64,000 nucleotides of DNA from Methylotenera sp. (GTDB lineage: Bacteria; Pseudomonadota; Gammaproteobacteria; Burkholderiales; Methylophilaceae), in assembly GCA_020622105.1 (NCBI GenBank), contig JAHRYP010000001.1, forward strand, positions 146,790 through 210,789, in the 5' to 3' direction. Both the position numbers and the translations under genes were made by a program. Of the stretch, positions 62,648-64,000 are shown in pieces. Numbering within the stretch: position 1 is the first letter of the stretch; each line of letters opens with the position of its first letter. The notes beneath the pieces are model-generated. The model saw only the letters and a program-made list of their open reading frames with translations. It did not search any database and was not told the DNA's origin.

Positions 62648-63001
62648 AGTTTTATGATAACTAATTTTATTGACCTTTTTGACTGTAGACGATTAAAGTT
62701 GGTCATGTTTAAAAGATTGATACAGACATGTTAATGGAATCGAGAGTCAAGTTCAGTGTAATAAAAAACTCTGGCTATCAGACACATGTATTTTGCTAAG
62801 TAGAAGTTAGCATCAAAAGCATGATGTGCTCATGCTATCAGTTGAATTGAAAATTTATGGGTGCTTAATAAGGATATATGTATCTGGACATTTAGTAACG
62901 CTTACTGAATATGTAATTAACCTTGATGCATGGAAATTGGTTTGTTTCGTTTAAACAAAAAAAGAGACTGGATAAGTCTCTTTTTTTGCTAAGTTAAATT
63001 C
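62648..63001. other. Gap between pilin and oligosaccharyltransferase genes
   Basis: This 354-base AT-rich gap has the pilA terminator at its right end and a small 7-bp hairpin at 62818-62836. I see no gene and no clear promoter for the transferase gene. Confidence 0.6.
62957..62987 (-). terminator. Intrinsic terminator after pilA
   Basis: A 13-bp stem (62957-62969 with 62975-62987) has 7-base A and T arms. Read on the minus strand, it ends in a T run, 15 bases after the pilA stop. The downstream transferase gene therefore needs its own promoter or readthrough. Confidence 0.92.
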
Positions 63002-63349
63002 TTAATTAGATGTACATTTGCCACCATTTGCGATGTCACATGTAATGGTTTTTGTATCACCAGGAGCTTTTGGTGTAGCTGTCATTGAAGTCGTTGTACT
63101 TACGATTGGGTTTGGAGTAAATGCTGTACAAGCACCTAATCTGCCTGTGCTAGCTGTAGTTGAATCACCTTGGGCAAGCTCTACAATTGCACTATTAACA
63201 TAAGATTTTGCTTCCATCATACAAGCATTTGTTGCTGATTTGATGGTGTAGTTTTGGTAAGCCGGGATAGCAACTGCAGCCAGAATACCGATAATTGCAA
63301 CCACAATCATCAGTTCGATTAAGGTAAAACCTTTTTGGACTTGTTTCAT
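63002..63349 (-). CDS. pilA: Type IV major pilin (PilA)
   Basis: This 115-residue prepilin has the short leader MKQVQKG cleaved before [27 protein letters not shown]; the new N-terminal Phe would be methylated by PilD, and Glu5 is present. The mature globular part is short (about 108 residues). Cysteines are at 43, 74, 104 and 112; C104-C112 can form a small D-loop. The last residues are CTSN, and a Ser just before the end is the position glycosylated by TfpO in Pseudomonas group I pilins. A sigma-54 site lies upstream. Confidence 0.95.
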   Translation of the reverse strand: MKQVQKGFTLIELMIVVAIIGILAAVAIPAYQNYTIKSATNACMMEAKSYVNSAIVELAQGDSTTASTGRLGACTAFTPNPIVSTTTSMTATPKAPGDTKTITCDIANGGKCTSN

Positions 63350-63435
63350 TTTGAGTTCCTTTGTTTATAAGTAATTAATTATTCGGACGCCCCAACTTTG
63401 ATGCAATCAAAATTGTCTGGTCTGATAATCTATAA

Positions 63436-63450
63436 GCAATGGCTGTGCCA
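63436..63450 (-). promoter_or_regulatory. Sigma-54 promoter of pilA
   Basis: On the minus strand the sequence is TGGCAC-N5-TTGC, an exact -24/-12 match. It lies 87 bases upstream of the pilA start codon. Sigma-54 with PilS/PilR control of pilA is established in Pseudomonas and many betaproteobacteria; here it is inferred. Confidence 0.88.
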
Positions 63451-63674
63451 ATATTTATCTGATTATTGAAATCATTGATTTTGATATTGTGACTAGATCT
63501 ACGTTGGACATGTAGTTTAATAAAATAAGTTGGCGGTATCTTTAAATTTTAATTAAAAACAATAGGTTAAGTTTTTTAAATTGGGGTTTACAAGAAAATT
63601 GCGACTGCTTAATACTTTTATGTATGTTCTTAACTACGCGAAAAAATCTTATTTCAGGCATAGTGGACAATAAA

Positions 63675-63704
63675 AAAAGCGGAGCATTAGCTCCGCTTTT
63701 TATT
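63675..63704 (-). terminator. Intrinsic terminator of the right-edge gene
   Basis: An 11-bp perfect stem AAAAGCGGAGC/GCTCCGCTTTT (63675-63685 with 63690-63700, loop ATTA) has A/T tails on both sides, about 100 bases after the stop of the minus-strand gene. Confidence 0.9.
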
Positions 63705-63803
63705 TACTAGATGACGGTTATTGTCTTCTATCCCGCTTGGAGTGTCAAAAAAGGTCACGTATCCATTGCATAAATGACCATTTTTGCGATTCTTCGCGGT
63801 TGT

Positions 63804-64000
63804 TTACTTTGACGATTCGGCAGCCTTTTGTAAGCCAGCTAAGCCTGCATCAAAGATGTCATTGATTGCTTTTAATGCGGTTTCGTCATCTTGACCAGCC
63901 GGGATAGGTGGGTTCAATTTGTATAGGCGGTAGAAACGGCCAACCCATTGCACGTTAGTTTCACCTGGTTTTGCACCTTTAGTTACCACCATGAATGCAT
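63804..64000 (-). CDS. Unrecognised protein, C-terminal fragment (runs off right edge)
   Basis: The frame is open to the edge (A-F precede the Met at 63992), so only about 64 C-terminal residues are visible. They contain KPGETNVQWVGRFYRLYKLNPPIPAG, then an amphipathic helix DDETALKAINDIFDAGLAGLQKAAE. I recognise no family. Codon use is normal and a terminator follows, so it is a real gene. Confidence 0.6.
   Translation of the reverse strand, partial: AFMVVTKGAKPGETNVQWVGRFYRLYKLNPPIPAGQDDETALKAINDIFDAGLAGLQKAAESSK

Larger units (their letters stand above)
63350..63803. other. pilA upstream region
   Basis: This 454-base non-coding stretch holds the pilA leader (about 75 bases), the sigma-54 site, an AT-rich region of about 220 bases suited to a PilR-type enhancer, and a terminator for the gene at the right edge. 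No coding sequence is supported. Confidence 0.7.

Overview
The window looks like a chromosome segment of a betaproteobacterium of the Methylophilaceae type (Methylotenera/Methylophilus-like). That assignment is an inference from gene order (carB-greA-yhbY-rlmE-ftsH-folP-glmM, rhodanese-grxC-secB-gpsA, leuS-lptE-holA-proA-nadD, lptD-surA-pdxA-rsmA) and moderate GC content; no rRNA marker is present. Almost everything is core housekeeping. I see no tRNA, rRNA, CRISPR array, prophage or transposase.

Layout. 1-7.2 kb: 3' part of carB (left end off the window, middle damaged), greA, a DUF4149 membrane protein, yhbY, rlmE, ftsH. 7.2-9.7 kb: folP and glmM, separated by a structured repeat. 9.8-12.4 kb: a possible phosphate-starvation module (PAP2 phosphatase, GT4 glycosyltransferase with a PhoB-type promoter) and a hemerythrin with an extra cysteine cluster. 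12.5-19.6 kb: envC and gpmI; rhodanese, grxC, secB, an SH3 protein and gpsA; trmL and comF. 19.7-24.3 kb: biotin operon bioBFHCD (no bioA). 24.3-24.9 kb: two structured repeats, tail to tail. 24.9-32.6 kb (minus): M48 protease, nadD, proA, holA, lptE, leuS. 32.6-40.1 kb: a fourth repeat, a small lipoprotein, adk, rsmA, pdxA, surA, lptD. 40.3-46.6 kb: amgK-murU (muropeptide recycling), pepP, two ubiquinone hydroxylases, dsbC. 46.6-49.6 kb: pilC, pilB. 50-55.9 kb: cold-shock gene, icd, broken rluE, broken amidotransferase, aroC, MFS transporter, retropepsin-like protease. 56-60.6 kb (minus): folE2, dxs, ispA, xseB, esterase. 60.8-63.4 kb: a PglL/TfpO-type pilin oligosaccharyltransferase gene downstream of a sigma-54-driven pilin gene. 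The right edge cuts an unrecognised gene.

Functional links. lptD, lptE, surA and envC build the outer envelope. amgK and murU return cell-wall sugars to UDP-MurNAc. dxs and ispA feed isoprenoids into ubiquinone made by the Ubi hydroxylases. pilB, pilC, pilA and the oligosaccharyltransferase form part of a glycosylated type IV pilus system.

The most notable observations are: (1) four 190-270 bp intergenic elements with one shared multi-hairpin architecture in which stem sequences change but pairing is kept; (2) an LptD with an N-terminal BamE-like (SmpA/OmlA) domain; (3) PhoB-like 11-bp repeats upstream of the glycosyltransferase and the PAP2 gene, plus a hairpin burying the PAP2 ribosome-binding site; (4) a perfect sigma-54 site upstream of the pilin. 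Clusters of small indels in carB, rluE and an amidotransferase gene look more like sequence or assembly error than biology.
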